Source: ZC4RG20 sp963702105
GTDB lineage: Bacteria > Pseudomonadota > Gammaproteobacteria > Steroidobacterales > Rariloculaceae
Assembly (NCBI GenBank): GCA_963702105.1
Contig: OY969712.1
Span: 3,286,001-3,350,000, forward strand
Direction: 5' to 3'
DNA length: 64,000 nucleotides
Below, piece after piece: positions 52,567 to 60,610 of the stretch. The notes under the pieces were generated by a model. The model searched no databases. It was not told where the DNA came from and saw only the letters and a program-made list of their open reading frames with translations. How positions within the stretch are numbered: position 1 is the first letter of the stretch; every line of letters starts with the position of its first letter. The position numbers and the translations under genes were made by a program.

Positions 52567-54378
52567 TCAGAACGCTTGTTCCCAGCTGCGGCTCAGCCGC
52601 ATCGCGCTCTTGATGATGCCCACCATGCTGTAAGTCTGCGGAAAGTTGCCCCACAGCTCTCCCGTTCGCGGACACAGGTCCTCCGACAGCAGTCCGAGCA
52701 ACGTCCGCCGCTCCAGCATGTTGCCGAAGAGCTCGCGCGCTTCGTCCCGCCGCCCGACGGCGGCAAGGGCGTCTATATACCAGAAAGTGCAGACATTGAA
52801 AGCCGTCTCGGGCATGCCGAAGTCGTCGGGCTTCGCGTATCGGAACAGGTACGGTCCCCGCTTGAGCTCCTGCTCGGCCGCCTCGAGGGTCGCGACGAAT
52901 CGGGGGTCCTGCGGCTCGACGAAGCCGAGATCCGCGAGCGTCAGCAGGCTGCCGTCGAGCTCGGTGCCGCCGAAGCTTGCGGCGAAGCTGTGGCGCTCGC
53001 GGCTCCAGGTCTCGGCCAGAATACGCTCGCGCAGGGTCCGTGCGGCATCGCTCCAGCGCGCCGCCCGCTCCTCGAGCCCGAGGTGCCGTGCGATGCGCGC
53101 GAGGCGATCGCAGCCGGCCCAGCTCATGACGCTCGCGTAGGTGTGCACGGCGCTGCGCCCGCGATACTCCCAGGGGCCCGCGCAAGGCTGATCGTAGACC
53201 TCGAGCGCCTTGTGTCCGAGCGCTTCGAGGCGCTCGAAATCACGGCGCCCGCCGCGCCGGCCGAGCCGCCGGTCGAAGAAGAGCTGCGTGGCCGCGAGTA
53301 TCACGGCCCCGTAGACGTCGTTCTGCTGCTGCCGGTACGCATCGTTGCCGACGCGCACGGGTCCCATGCCGCGGTAGCCCGGCAGGCTCTCGACGATGCG
53401 CTCATTGAGCGTGGCCTGCCCGTTCACGCCGTACACGGGCTGCAGGCCCGCAGCGCCGCGAAGCTCGGTGACGATGTTCGACAGATAGCGGAGATAGGCC
53501 TCCATGGTCTTCGTCGCGCCGAGTCGGTTCAGGGCGTGAACCACGTAGAAGCTGTCCCGCAGCCAGCAGAAGCGATAGTCCCAATTGCGGCCGCTGCCCG
53601 TCGCTTCGGGAACGGACGTGGTCAGCGCGGCCAGGACGGCGCCCGTGTCCTCATAGGTGCAGAGCTTGAGCGTAATGGCGGCGCGAATGACCGCTTCCTG
53701 CCATTCGAACGGGATGGACAGGGCCCGTACCCACGCTTCCCAGTACGCCTTCGTCTCCCCGAACATCTCCCGGCTCAGCTTGCTCGGGCTGTGCGGCAGG
53801 GGCTCGTCGGGACCGAGCACGAGACTCAGAGGCTCCTCGAGCGAGACGACGCGTTCTTCGAGGATCGAAGTCAGCGAGGCATTCGTCGTCAGGCGCAGCG
53901 TGAACCCGCCGCACGCGAAGCGGATGTGATTACTGCCGTGCGTGACCTCCGGGCGCTTGCTGCCGTAATCGGCGGCGGGGCGCAGCCGAATCCGGATCGC
54001 GGGGCTGCCGGAGACGGGGGTGACTTGCCGGATCGCCATGACGGGATGAAAGCTGCGCCCGTATTGCCGGAACCGAGGTGCGAAGTCCGTGATGCGAACG
54101 CTGCCGCCAGCCGCGTCGGACAGCACGGTCTCGAGGATCGCGGTGTTCTCGAGATAGCGCTGCTCCGAGCGCACGCAGTCGAGAAGCTCTACCTCGAAAA
54201 ACCCACGCTTCGCCCCGTCGCGGGCGCCGCCGAGCAGCGAGCAGAACACGGGGTCGAGATCCGGGCGCGGGAAGCATCCCCAGACGTAACGGCCGCCGCT
54301 GTCGACGAGCACGGATATCTGGCAATTGCCGATGAGGCCGAGCTCGAGATTGGGTTCTTGCTTGGGTTCGCGCTGCAT
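52567..54378 (-). CDS. glycoside hydrolase family 15 protein
   Basis: A 603-residue GH15 protein of the bacterial glucoamylase/trehalase-like type, with no signal peptide, so probably cytoplasmic. The N-terminal beta-sandwich (LELGLIGNCQISVLVDSGGRYVWGCFPRPD) leads to an (alpha/alpha)6 barrel. Characteristic stretches are RNWDYRFCWLRDSFYVVHALN (substrate and general-acid region), GPWEYRG, and the catalytic-base end LCPRTGELWGNFPQTYSMVGI. Substrates in this group include trehalose and short glucans. It is the first gene of a minus-strand unit with the two adenylating enzymes; the functional link is unclear. Confidence 0.9.
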   Translation of the reverse strand: MQREPKQEPNLELGLIGNCQISVLVDSGGRYVWGCFPRPDLDPVFCSLLGGARDGAKRGFFEVELLDCVRSEQRYLENTAILETVLSDAAGGSVRITDFAPRFRQYGRSFHPVMAIRQVTPVSGSPAIRIRLRPAADYGSKRPEVTHGSNHIRFACGGFTLRLTTNASLTSILEERVVSLEEPLSLVLGPDEPLPHSPSKLSREMFGETKAYWEAWVRALSIPFEWQEAVIRAAITLKLCTYEDTGAVLAALTTSVPEATGSGRNWDYRFCWLRDSFYVVHALNRLGATKTMEAYLRYLSNIVTELRGAAGLQPVYGVNGQATLNERIVESLPGYRGMGPVRVGNDAYRQQQNDVYGAVILAATQLFFDRRLGRRGGRRDFERLEALGHKALEVYDQPCAGPWEYRGRSAVHTYASVMSWAGCDRLARIARHLGLEERAARWSDAARTLRERILAETWSRERHSFAASFGGTELDGSLLTLADLGFVEPQDPRFVATLEAAEQELKRGPYLFRYAKPDDFGMPETAFNVCTFWYIDALAAVGRRDEARELFGNMLERRTLLGLLSEDLCPRTGELWGNFPQTYSMVGIIKSAMRLSRSWEQAF

Positions 54379-54556
54379 GGGTCTCGCCGAATGTGCTCGG
54401 GACCGACCCTACCCCAGCGCCGCCGATGCTACAGAGAACGGCGTCAAGTAAATCGCGATCGGCGCGCCTGCGAAAGGCGCCCTGGCCGGAACTCGGGTCG
54501 TCCCGCCCGCAGGCACCTTCTGCAGTAGAATTGACTGCTCCGTATGAGGATCGGAC

Positions 54557-56596
54557 ATGTCCGCCGACATTCGCGCATTCGGTATCTGGTCAATTGGCAA
54601 CCCGCGGCCCGCGCGGCCCGCGCGGCCGCGCGGGCCGCGGCTTCCGTTCGCCCTACGCCGCGTCGCCGCCGTGCTCATGCTCTTGGCGGCCGCTTCGATC
54701 GTGCGCGCGCAGACGCCCGCGCCGCGGTTCCGCGTCGAGGAAGCGACGATCGCCGATATCCAGCGGGCTCTGCTGACCGGCCGTGTCACGACCGTTGAGC
54801 TCGTCGAGGACTACCTTCGGCGCATTCAGGCGTACAACGGCGTCTGCGTACAAGAGCCCCAGGGGCGGCTCGGGCCCATCAAGACGGTCCCGCATGCCGG
54901 CCGCATCAATGCGCTGTCCACGCTGAATCTGCGTCCGGCTGCGCGCGAACGGTGGGGCTTCGACGCGCGCAAGGCCCGCTCGCTGACGAACGCGGCCGAC
55001 GCGGACCCGCACATGCCCGATGCGCTCGAGGCGGCCGCCGAGCAGGACCGCGTTTTGGGAAAAAACGGCGAGCTCGTCGGTCCGCTGCAGGGCGTGATCA
55101 TGGCCGTCAAGGACCAGTACGACACCTACGACATGCGCACGACTTCCGGCGCCGACGTGGACTATGCCGACGACCGGCCGCCCGACGACGCGACGGTCGT
55201 CGCGCGGCTGCGCGCGGCCGGAGCCATCATTCTCGCCAAGGCGAACATGGCCGAATACGCGGTCGACGGCGCGCGCAGCTCCTTCGGCGGGACGTTCTGC
55301 AACCCCTACGACACGGAACGGGAACCGGGCATGTCTAGCGCGGGCTCGGCGACCTCCGTGGCCGCGAACCTCGTAACCTGCGCCATCGGCGAGGAAACGG
55401 TCGTCTCCATTCGCTGGCCCGCAGCCGTGAACAGCCTCGTCGGCCTCGCGCCGACTCAAGAGCTCGTGAGCCGCGACGGCATGATGGGCGCAGGCCTCAT
55501 CATGCGCACCGGCCCCCTCTGCAAAACGGTCCAGGACACAGCGCGCGTGCTCAACGTCATCGCGGGCTACGACCCCAAGGACGCGATGACCGTCTACGCG
55601 GTCGGCCGCAAACCTCCGCAAGCGTATGCCGGCTACGCCGTGGCCGGCCGCCTCGCGGGGCTGCGTGTCGGCGTCGTGCGCGAGTACATGCGGCAGGACC
55701 TTTTCACGAAGGCCGACGAGCAGAGCCTCGCCCTCGTCGAGCGCGCCGTCGAGGATCTCGGCCGCCTCGGCGCGACGATCGTAGACCCGGGCCGTGGCGC
55801 AGCGCTGTTTCGGGATTGCATCGAGCGCTACGCCCCGGAGTGGCTCACGTCCGCGTTCACGCGGCGCTACCCGCTCCTGTTCCCCTACGATGCCGACGGG
55901 GAACCGGCCAGCGATCACATCGCGACGCTGCTCGACATGCACTTCGACCTCGACCGTGTGCCGCCGCTCTCGCTGCGCGATCTCGGCGCCTTCGCACCGG
56001 GCTTCGGTCTCGCGGGTGAAGACCGCTATATGATCGACAGGTACCTGCGCGAGCGCGGCGACGCGAACATCCACGGCAACGCTGACCTCATCGCCAAGGC
56101 CAGGTTCTACGACGATCCGCATTTCCCGGATCGCCGGCAGGCACGCGAACGGGCCCAACAGGCGCGCACGGTCGACACCTCGCTTCATCTCCAGAACCGC
56201 TTCGCGTTCCAGACCCTGCTGCTGCAGTGCATGCAGCAGCAAAACCTCGACGTGCTCGTCGCGCCGACGTCGAGCGTGCCGCCGCGCAGGCTCACGGCGC
56301 CGCGGGAGCCGACCGCGAACGGGCGTCCGGCGATCGGTTGGTCGTTCTTCGGTCAACAGGGGTTTCCCGTCATGACGGTTCCGGCCGGCTTCACGACGGA
56401 AGTCTGGGATCGCGCTCCGACCCCGGACGGGGGAACCCGCCTCGTCGGCCCCGTCTCTGCCGCGCTTCCGGTCGGCGTAGACTTCGTCGCGCGTCCGTTC
56501 GCTGAGGCGCTGCTCTTTCGCGTGGGCGCGGCCTACGAGGCCGCGACTCGGCACCGCCGCGCGCCGCCGGACTTCGGGCCCTTGGCCGGAGAGTAG
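54557..56596 (+). CDS. secreted amidase-signature family protein
   Basis: A 679-residue amidase-signature hydrolase with an N-terminal membrane or signal segment (RRVAAVLMLLAAASIVRAQ) after a basic start of about 35 residues. The catalytic lysine is in GVIMAVKDQYDTYDM. The Ser-rich loop is PGMSSAGSATSVAANLVTCA, followed by ETVVSIRWPAAVNSLVGL, where the S of V-S-I-R is the nucleophile. The usual T/D-G-G before it is replaced by V-V. The length exceeds typical amidases (about 500), with extra sequence between residues 380 and 530. It would hydrolyse amides or esters in the periplasm; the substrate is unknown. Confidence 0.85.
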   Translation: MSADIRAFGIWSIGNPRPARPARPRGPRLPFALRRVAAVLMLLAAASIVRAQTPAPRFRVEEATIADIQRALLTGRVTTVELVEDYLRRIQAYNGVCVQEPQGRLGPIKTVPHAGRINALSTLNLRPAARERWGFDARKARSLTNAADADPHMPDALEAAAEQDRVLGKNGELVGPLQGVIMAVKDQYDTYDMRTTSGADVDYADDRPPDDATVVARLRAAGAIILAKANMAEYAVDGARSSFGGTFCNPYDTEREPGMSSAGSATSVAANLVTCAIGEETVVSIRWPAAVNSLVGLAPTQELVSRDGMMGAGLIMRTGPLCKTVQDTARVLNVIAGYDPKDAMTVYAVGRKPPQAYAGYAVAGRLAGLRVGVVREYMRQDLFTKADEQSLALVERAVEDLGRLGATIVDPGRGAALFRDCIERYAPEWLTSAFTRRYPLLFPYDADGEPASDHIATLLDMHFDLDRVPPLSLRDLGAFAPGFGLAGEDRYMIDRYLRERGDANIHGNADLIAKARFYDDPHFPDRRQARERAQQARTVDTSLHLQNRFAFQTLLLQCMQQQNLDVLVAPTSSVPPRRLTAPREPTANGRPAIGWSFFGQQGFPVMTVPAGFTTEVWDRAPTPDGGTRLVGPVSAALPVGVDFVARPFAEALLFRVGAAYEAATRHRRAPPDFGPLAGE

Positions 56597-56730
56597 GACG
56601 GCCTGACCCGCCCACCTGGCCGCGCATCAAGGTCTTGCTCGGTTCGTCAGCGTACCGCTCGAGCCGGGGGGCCGGCCATCGGGAATCGACCGGAGGGGCG
56701 CGGCCCGCTTCCCGCCGTTAGCATCGGCGC

Positions 56731-57621
56731 GTGGCTCGATTCCTTTTGCCGTACGAGTTCTCGCCGCTCGTCGCCCTCCTCTGCTCGGCCTCGCTCGTGA
56801 CCTATCTGTTCGGACTCAGGCGGCACGGGCAGGAAGGCAGTCGCTGGCGCGCCGGCGCCTTCGCGGCCGGCGTCGTGCTCGTGTACGGCGTCCTTCAGAC
56901 GCGCTTCGACCAGTGGTCTCAGCACATGTTTTTCGTGCACCGAACGCAGCATCTCGTGCTGCACCACGTCGGGCCGTTCCTGATCGCGCTCTCCGCACCC
57001 CTTCCGACGCTGCTCGCAGGCGTGCCGCGCTCGGTGGGGCGCCGCGTCGTCGAGCCCGTGCGCAGGTGCCGAGCGCTCCGGACGGCCTATCGCGCCATCC
57101 AGCAGCCGTACGTCTCGGCCATCCTGTTCGTGGCGCTCATTTACCTGTGGCTCATTCCGAGCGTGCATTTCTGGTCGATGTTGAACGTACCGCTCTACGA
57201 CGCGATGAATTGGGGCATGGCCGTCGATGGACTGCTTTTCTGGCAGCTCATGCTGGCTCGACCTGGACCTCAAGCGTCGAACGCCCCGAGCGATGTCATG
57301 CGGATCTCGCTGCTCGCCGCGGTCGCGATGCCGCAGCTGCTGATCGGTGGGTACATTGCCCTGTGCGGCGTGTTGCATCATGACCTGTACCCGGTGTACT
57401 CCGTTTGCGGGCGCCTGTGGCCGATCGCTCCGCCGACGGATCTGCTCGTCGGCGGGCTCGTCACTGCCTTGCCCCCGGCCATGATGAGCGTCGCGGGCAT
57501 CGTCGTCATCGCCCGCCGAGCGGTGTCCACGGGCGGCGCGTCTGCAGCCCCGCCGGAACGGCCCGCGGACGATCGAACCCGCCGGCGCCGCATGCCGCCT
57601 CGCTCCGCGTACTGGGCCTGA
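56731..57621 (+). CDS. ctaG: CtaG-family cytochrome c oxidase assembly protein
   Basis: A 296-residue polytopic membrane protein of the caa3-type CtaG family, needed for assembly of some heme-copper oxidases. Typical elements are DQWSQHMFFVHRTQHLVLHHVGPFLIAL (the histidine-rich second segment), LYLWLIPSVHFWSML and YSVCGRLWPIAPPTDLLVGG. About six or seven hydrophobic segments are visible, and the C-terminus is basic and variable. The GTG start gives a normal N-terminus. No oxidase subunit gene is adjacent. Confidence 0.85.
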   Translation: MARFLLPYEFSPLVALLCSASLVTYLFGLRRHGQEGSRWRAGAFAAGVVLVYGVLQTRFDQWSQHMFFVHRTQHLVLHHVGPFLIALSAPLPTLLAGVPRSVGRRVVEPVRRCRALRTAYRAIQQPYVSAILFVALIYLWLIPSVHFWSMLNVPLYDAMNWGMAVDGLLFWQLMLARPGPQASNAPSDVMRISLLAAVAMPQLLIGGYIALCGVLHHDLYPVYSVCGRLWPIAPPTDLLVGGLVTALPPAMMSVAGIVVIARRAVSTGGASAAPPERPADDRTRRRRMPPRSAYWA

Positions 57622-57790
57622 CGCGCGCCGCCGTGATAGCGATTCCTTCGTTTTGGGCAGTTCCGCCGCCTTCATCCTTGCGCTCGGCTCGCGAAAACGT
57701 CTCTGGAGCACCTTCGAGCGCCAACCATCGCATTGATCAACGTCCACACCTTCCGTAGACTCGCCGCAACCCGAGGAGCAGATCACGACC

Positions 57791-58171
57791 ATGTGGAAGT
57801 CCATCGTGGCGGTCAGCGGCGGCGCCGCTGCCGGCGCGCTCTTGCGCTGGTGGCTCGGAATGAAGCTCAACAGCTACTTTCCGACGGTCCCGCCCGGCAC
57901 GTTGGCCGCGAACCTCGTCGGCGCCTACGTCATCGGTGTCGCCATCGCCTACTTCGCCGCCTACGCGGCGCTTGCGCCGGAGTGGCGGCTGCTCATCGTG
58001 ACCGGCTTCTGCGGCGCTTTGACGACCTTCTCCACTTTTTCGGCGGAACTCATGACGCTATTGCAGGAAGGCCGCGTGGGCTGGGCTTGCGGCGCGGCGG
58101 CCGTTCATCTCGCGGGCTCGGTGCTCATGACCTTCGCCGGCATCGGGACCGTGGCCTGGATCAAGAGCTGA
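57791..58171 (+). CDS. crcB: CrcB fluoride exporter
   Basis: A 126-residue four-helix membrane protein of the Fluc/CrcB family, a dual-topology dimeric fluoride channel. Hallmarks are GAAAGALLRWWLG in helix 1, PPGTLAANLVGAYVIG with the pore asparagine in helix 2, and GFCGALTTFSTFSAEL with the central-sodium-site G-x-x-T-T-F-S-T-F. A GAGGAG ribosome site precedes the ATG. I looked for the fluoride riboswitch upstream and did not find it. A DUF190 gene follows after 68 bases. Confidence 0.95.
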   Translation: MWKSIVAVSGGAAAGALLRWWLGMKLNSYFPTVPPGTLAANLVGAYVIGVAIAYFAAYAALAPEWRLLIVTGFCGALTTFSTFSAELMTLLQEGRVGWACGAAAVHLAGSVLMTFAGIGTVAWIKS

Positions 58172-58193
58172 AGCCGAGGGCTGAAGCCGAGGG
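58168..58193. repeat. 13-bp tandem repeat after crcB
   Basis: CTGAAGCCGAGGG occurs twice in succession across the crcB stop codon, followed by a third partial copy. It is probably a slippage product in the crcB-DUF190 spacer. Confidence 0.6.
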
Positions 58194-58239
58194 CTGAAAC
58201 CACAGAGCTGGAACGATGAGCGGATTCTCGGGAGGCATC

Positions 58240-58596
58240 ATGCAAGGCTCGTTTTTGCGGTTCTACGTGCACGAGGACTACCGTCATCGAGGCGGTCCGG
58301 TTTGGGAATGGCTGCTCCGGGAGGCCAACGAGCTCGGAATCCGCGGCGGCTCGGCCTTTCGATCCATGGCCGGCTTCGGCCGGCATCATCACCTGCACGA
58401 AGCCCGTTTCTTCGAGCTCGCCGGCAGCCTCAGCGTCGAAGTCGAATTCGTCGTCACCGACGAGGAAGCGCAGAAACTGTTGGACCTCGTGCACAGGGAA
58501 AAACTGCGCGTGTTCTTCGCGAAGATGCCGGCCCGGTTCGGCGTCGTGGATCCGGACGAGACGAACCCGCCGAAGATCACTGACGGCGGCGCCTAG
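58240..58596 (+). CDS. DUF190 family protein
   Basis: A 118-residue protein of the DUF190 family. QGSFLRFYVHEDYRHRGGPVWEWLLREANELGIRGGSAFR is the family's conserved first half (given here in part), and the second half, LSVEVEFVVTDEEAQKLLDL, matches the paired-strand end. The fold resembles PII-like proteins. DUF190 genes commonly sit beside crcB, which fits this arrangement. I chose the second ATG because GGGAGG lies directly before it and the family starts M-Q-G. Confidence 0.85.
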   Translation: MQGSFLRFYVHEDYRHRGGPVWEWLLREANELGIRGGSAFRSMAGFGRHHHLHEARFFELAGSLSVEVEFVVTDEEAQKLLDLVHREKLRVFFAKMPARFGVVDPDETNPPKITDGGA

Positions 58597-58641
58597 TGCG
58601 CCGATGAAAGCGCCTCTGGCGGCGCCAGTGGCCGCGACGGC

Positions 58642-59820
58642 TCAGTCCTGCGCCCGTTCGAGCCTCTTGGCGAGCGCGTTGACGCGCAGGATCGCGTTCA
58701 TGTCGCTCTTTCGGTAGGCATGCTCCATTGCGGCGAACAGGTGGGATTGCTCGAGCTCGAAGCGCTCCGGGTGACGCTCCAGCAGCGTCACGTAATGCGC
58801 GAAGACGCGGTCCGCCGCGGGCTTCGTACGGCCCGCGACGGCGTAGCGCACCACCGCGTGCAGCGAATAGCGCTCGCGCAGAGGCTGCTGCACGAGGTGC
58901 CAGCGCTCGAGCTCGGCCAGCGCCGGACCGAGCTGCCGGACGCGTGAGAGCTTGGCGAGCGAGGCCAAGTCCACGTGGTCGCCGTCGACGTGCGCGAGCA
59001 CGGCGAGTGCGCGGCGCGCCTCGGCGCTCAACCGCGGCCAGGCCCACTCGACGAGCAGGGCAATTTCCGGCAAGTCGTCTTCGTGCGCCAGGGCGCGCAC
59101 CTTGGCCACGCCCGCGTCCTGCAGGAACTCGCCGAGCGCTTTCGCGCTCGCCGCCTGCGAGGCGACGATGCTGTCCGCGATGTCGAGGGCCAATGGGTTC
59201 CAACGCAAAAGACGCGTAAGGCCCGCCACGCGTGGAAACGGGCTCTTACCCAACGTGACGAGCGGCGCCATCACCGGAAAGATCAAGACTCCGGCGAGCA
59301 GACAGCGGCGAGCGGTGATCACGAAGGTCGCGTTGGTATCCGGAAACGCCTCGAACAGGCGCGCTATGGCGCGGTCGTCCTCGTGGTTGTCGAGCACGAT
59401 GAGTCGTTGCGGACCCTCGGTAAGGTATTGCCGCAGCCGCGGCACGCGGCCTTCGCCGCCGCCCGTGCCGAAGCGAAGCGCGAGCATTTCACTCAACGTG
59501 TAAAAGCCCCACGCCCCGGAGCGAAACCAGTCGATGCGGCCGCCGAAGGCGGCGCGCATGCGGTGACCCAAGGCCGCGGCCAACATCGACTTGCCGCTAC
59601 CGCCGGGCCCGACGAGCGCGAGGCGCGTGGGCCGCGTGGCGGTAATCGTGCGCTCGAGCGTGCTCAACTCGGCGCTGCGGCCCTTCATGCCCTGCGGGCG
59701 CGGGGGAAAGATCGCATGACGCGACGCTTCGCGAACTGTCTTCTTGGGCAATGTCCGGCCGCTCTCGTCGTGCACTCGCACCTCGCAGCGGAATAGTACG
59801 TCAAATCCGCGCCTCGGCAT
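58642..59820 (-). CDS. STAND-like P-loop NTPase of unknown function
   Basis: A 392-residue protein with an NB-ARC/STAND-type nucleotide-binding domain. A feature like G-R-x-x-E-L (MKGRSAELSTLERTI) precedes Walker A LVGPGGSGKSMLAAAL, Walker B is RLIVLDNHEDD, and sensor-like TNATFVITARR follows. A winged-helix-like segment and helical C-terminus (ERYSLHAVVRYAVAGRT, YVTLLERHPERF) follow, as in regulators or defence ATPases, but without the long repeat array that usually senses a signal. Start choice is uncertain: the ATG used begins MPRRGFDVLFRC, and another lies 12 codons upstream. It is divergent from the acyltransferase gene. Confidence 0.7.
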   Translation of the reverse strand: MPRRGFDVLFRCEVRVHDESGRTLPKKTVREASRHAIFPPRPQGMKGRSAELSTLERTITATRPTRLALVGPGGSGKSMLAAALGHRMRAAFGGRIDWFRSGAWGFYTLSEMLALRFGTGGGEGRVPRLRQYLTEGPQRLIVLDNHEDDRAIARLFEAFPDTNATFVITARRCLLAGVLIFPVMAPLVTLGKSPFPRVAGLTRLLRWNPLALDIADSIVASQAASAKALGEFLQDAGVAKVRALAHEDDLPEIALLVEWAWPRLSAEARRALAVLAHVDGDHVDLASLAKLSRVRQLGPALAELERWHLVQQPLRERYSLHAVVRYAVAGRTKPAADRVFAHYVTLLERHPERFELEQSHLFAAMEHAYRKSDMNAILRVNALAKRLERAQD

Positions 59821-59937
59821 GCCGCTTGCATCCGCGTCGCAGGCTGGGGGGGACATGGCAGGAAATTTGCACACTCGGCACAAGCTCCTTGCGAGTCCCG
59901 CTCCGAAAACACGAGGCCCGGCCCCGCCCTCAAGATC

Positions 59938-60585
59938 ATGAATACGCGTGAAAAGATAAGAGGCGCCCTGCGAGGGCTCTCGCGCGACCCCTTCGAGCTC
60001 ATTCGCATCGCCGGGATCGCCGCCTGTACGCTCAAATTCCGCTACGTCAAGCGCTGTGCCGGGCCCGGCAGCCTCTTCGGCACCGGCAATCGGATCATCA
60101 ATGCCGCCAACGTCAGGATCGGCCGCGGCTGTTTCTTTCAGGATTCGATCTACATCCGAGCCGGCAGCAACGGGCGGGTGACGATGGGCGACCGCGTCGC
60201 CATCAACAGCTTCTGCCAGCTCTACGGGCACGGCGGCATCACCCTCGGCGACGATACGCAGCTCGGCCCGAACACCATCATCACGACCACGCACCACGAC
60301 TACGCGGGCGGGCTCGAGGAAGAGTTCCGGCCCGTCGTCATCGGTCGGCGCGTCTGGGTGGGCGCAAGCGTCACGATCCTGAGCGGCGTCACGATCGGCG
60401 ACGGCGCCGTGATCGGCGCCGGCGCCGTGGTGACGCGGGACATCCCGCCGCGCGCCGTCGCCGTGGGGGTGCCGGCCCGCGTCGTGCGGCGCCTCGAGGA
60501 CGACGGCAGCGAGAGCGGAAGCGAGAGCGGGACCCGCACGCAGTCCCCGACCGTCGCGGCCGCCGCCTCCTCTCGCGGGCCGTGA
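59938..60585 (+). CDS. left-handed beta-helix acyltransferase
   Basis: A 215-residue hexapeptide-repeat acetyl/acyltransferase of the maltose/galactoside/capsule O-acetyltransferase type. Repeats run from NAANVRIGRGCFFQDSIYIR through VTMGDRVAINSFCQLY, ITLGDDTQLGPNTII and VIGRRVWVGASVTILSGVTIGDGAVIGAGAVV. The catalytic histidine is within TTTHHDYAGG, and the usual D-I-P-P-x-A-V-A-V-G-V-P-A ending is present. The last 30 residues form a Ser/Gly tail. It probably acetylates a cell-surface sugar or an antibiotic; no glycan cluster is nearby. Confidence 0.88.
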   Translation: MNTREKIRGALRGLSRDPFELIRIAGIAACTLKFRYVKRCAGPGSLFGTGNRIINAANVRIGRGCFFQDSIYIRAGSNGRVTMGDRVAINSFCQLYGHGGITLGDDTQLGPNTIITTTHHDYAGGLEEEFRPVVIGRRVWVGASVTILSGVTIGDGAVIGAGAVVTRDIPPRAVAVGVPARVVRRLEDDGSESGSESGTRTQSPTVAAAASSRGP

Positions 60586-60610
60586 GGCGCGTCCTGCGCG
60601 CGACTGCCTG

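Noticed and set aside
57622..57790. Fluoride riboswitch before crcB
   Set aside because: The conserved GGNGAUGG and paired elements of the motif could not be found in this spacer.
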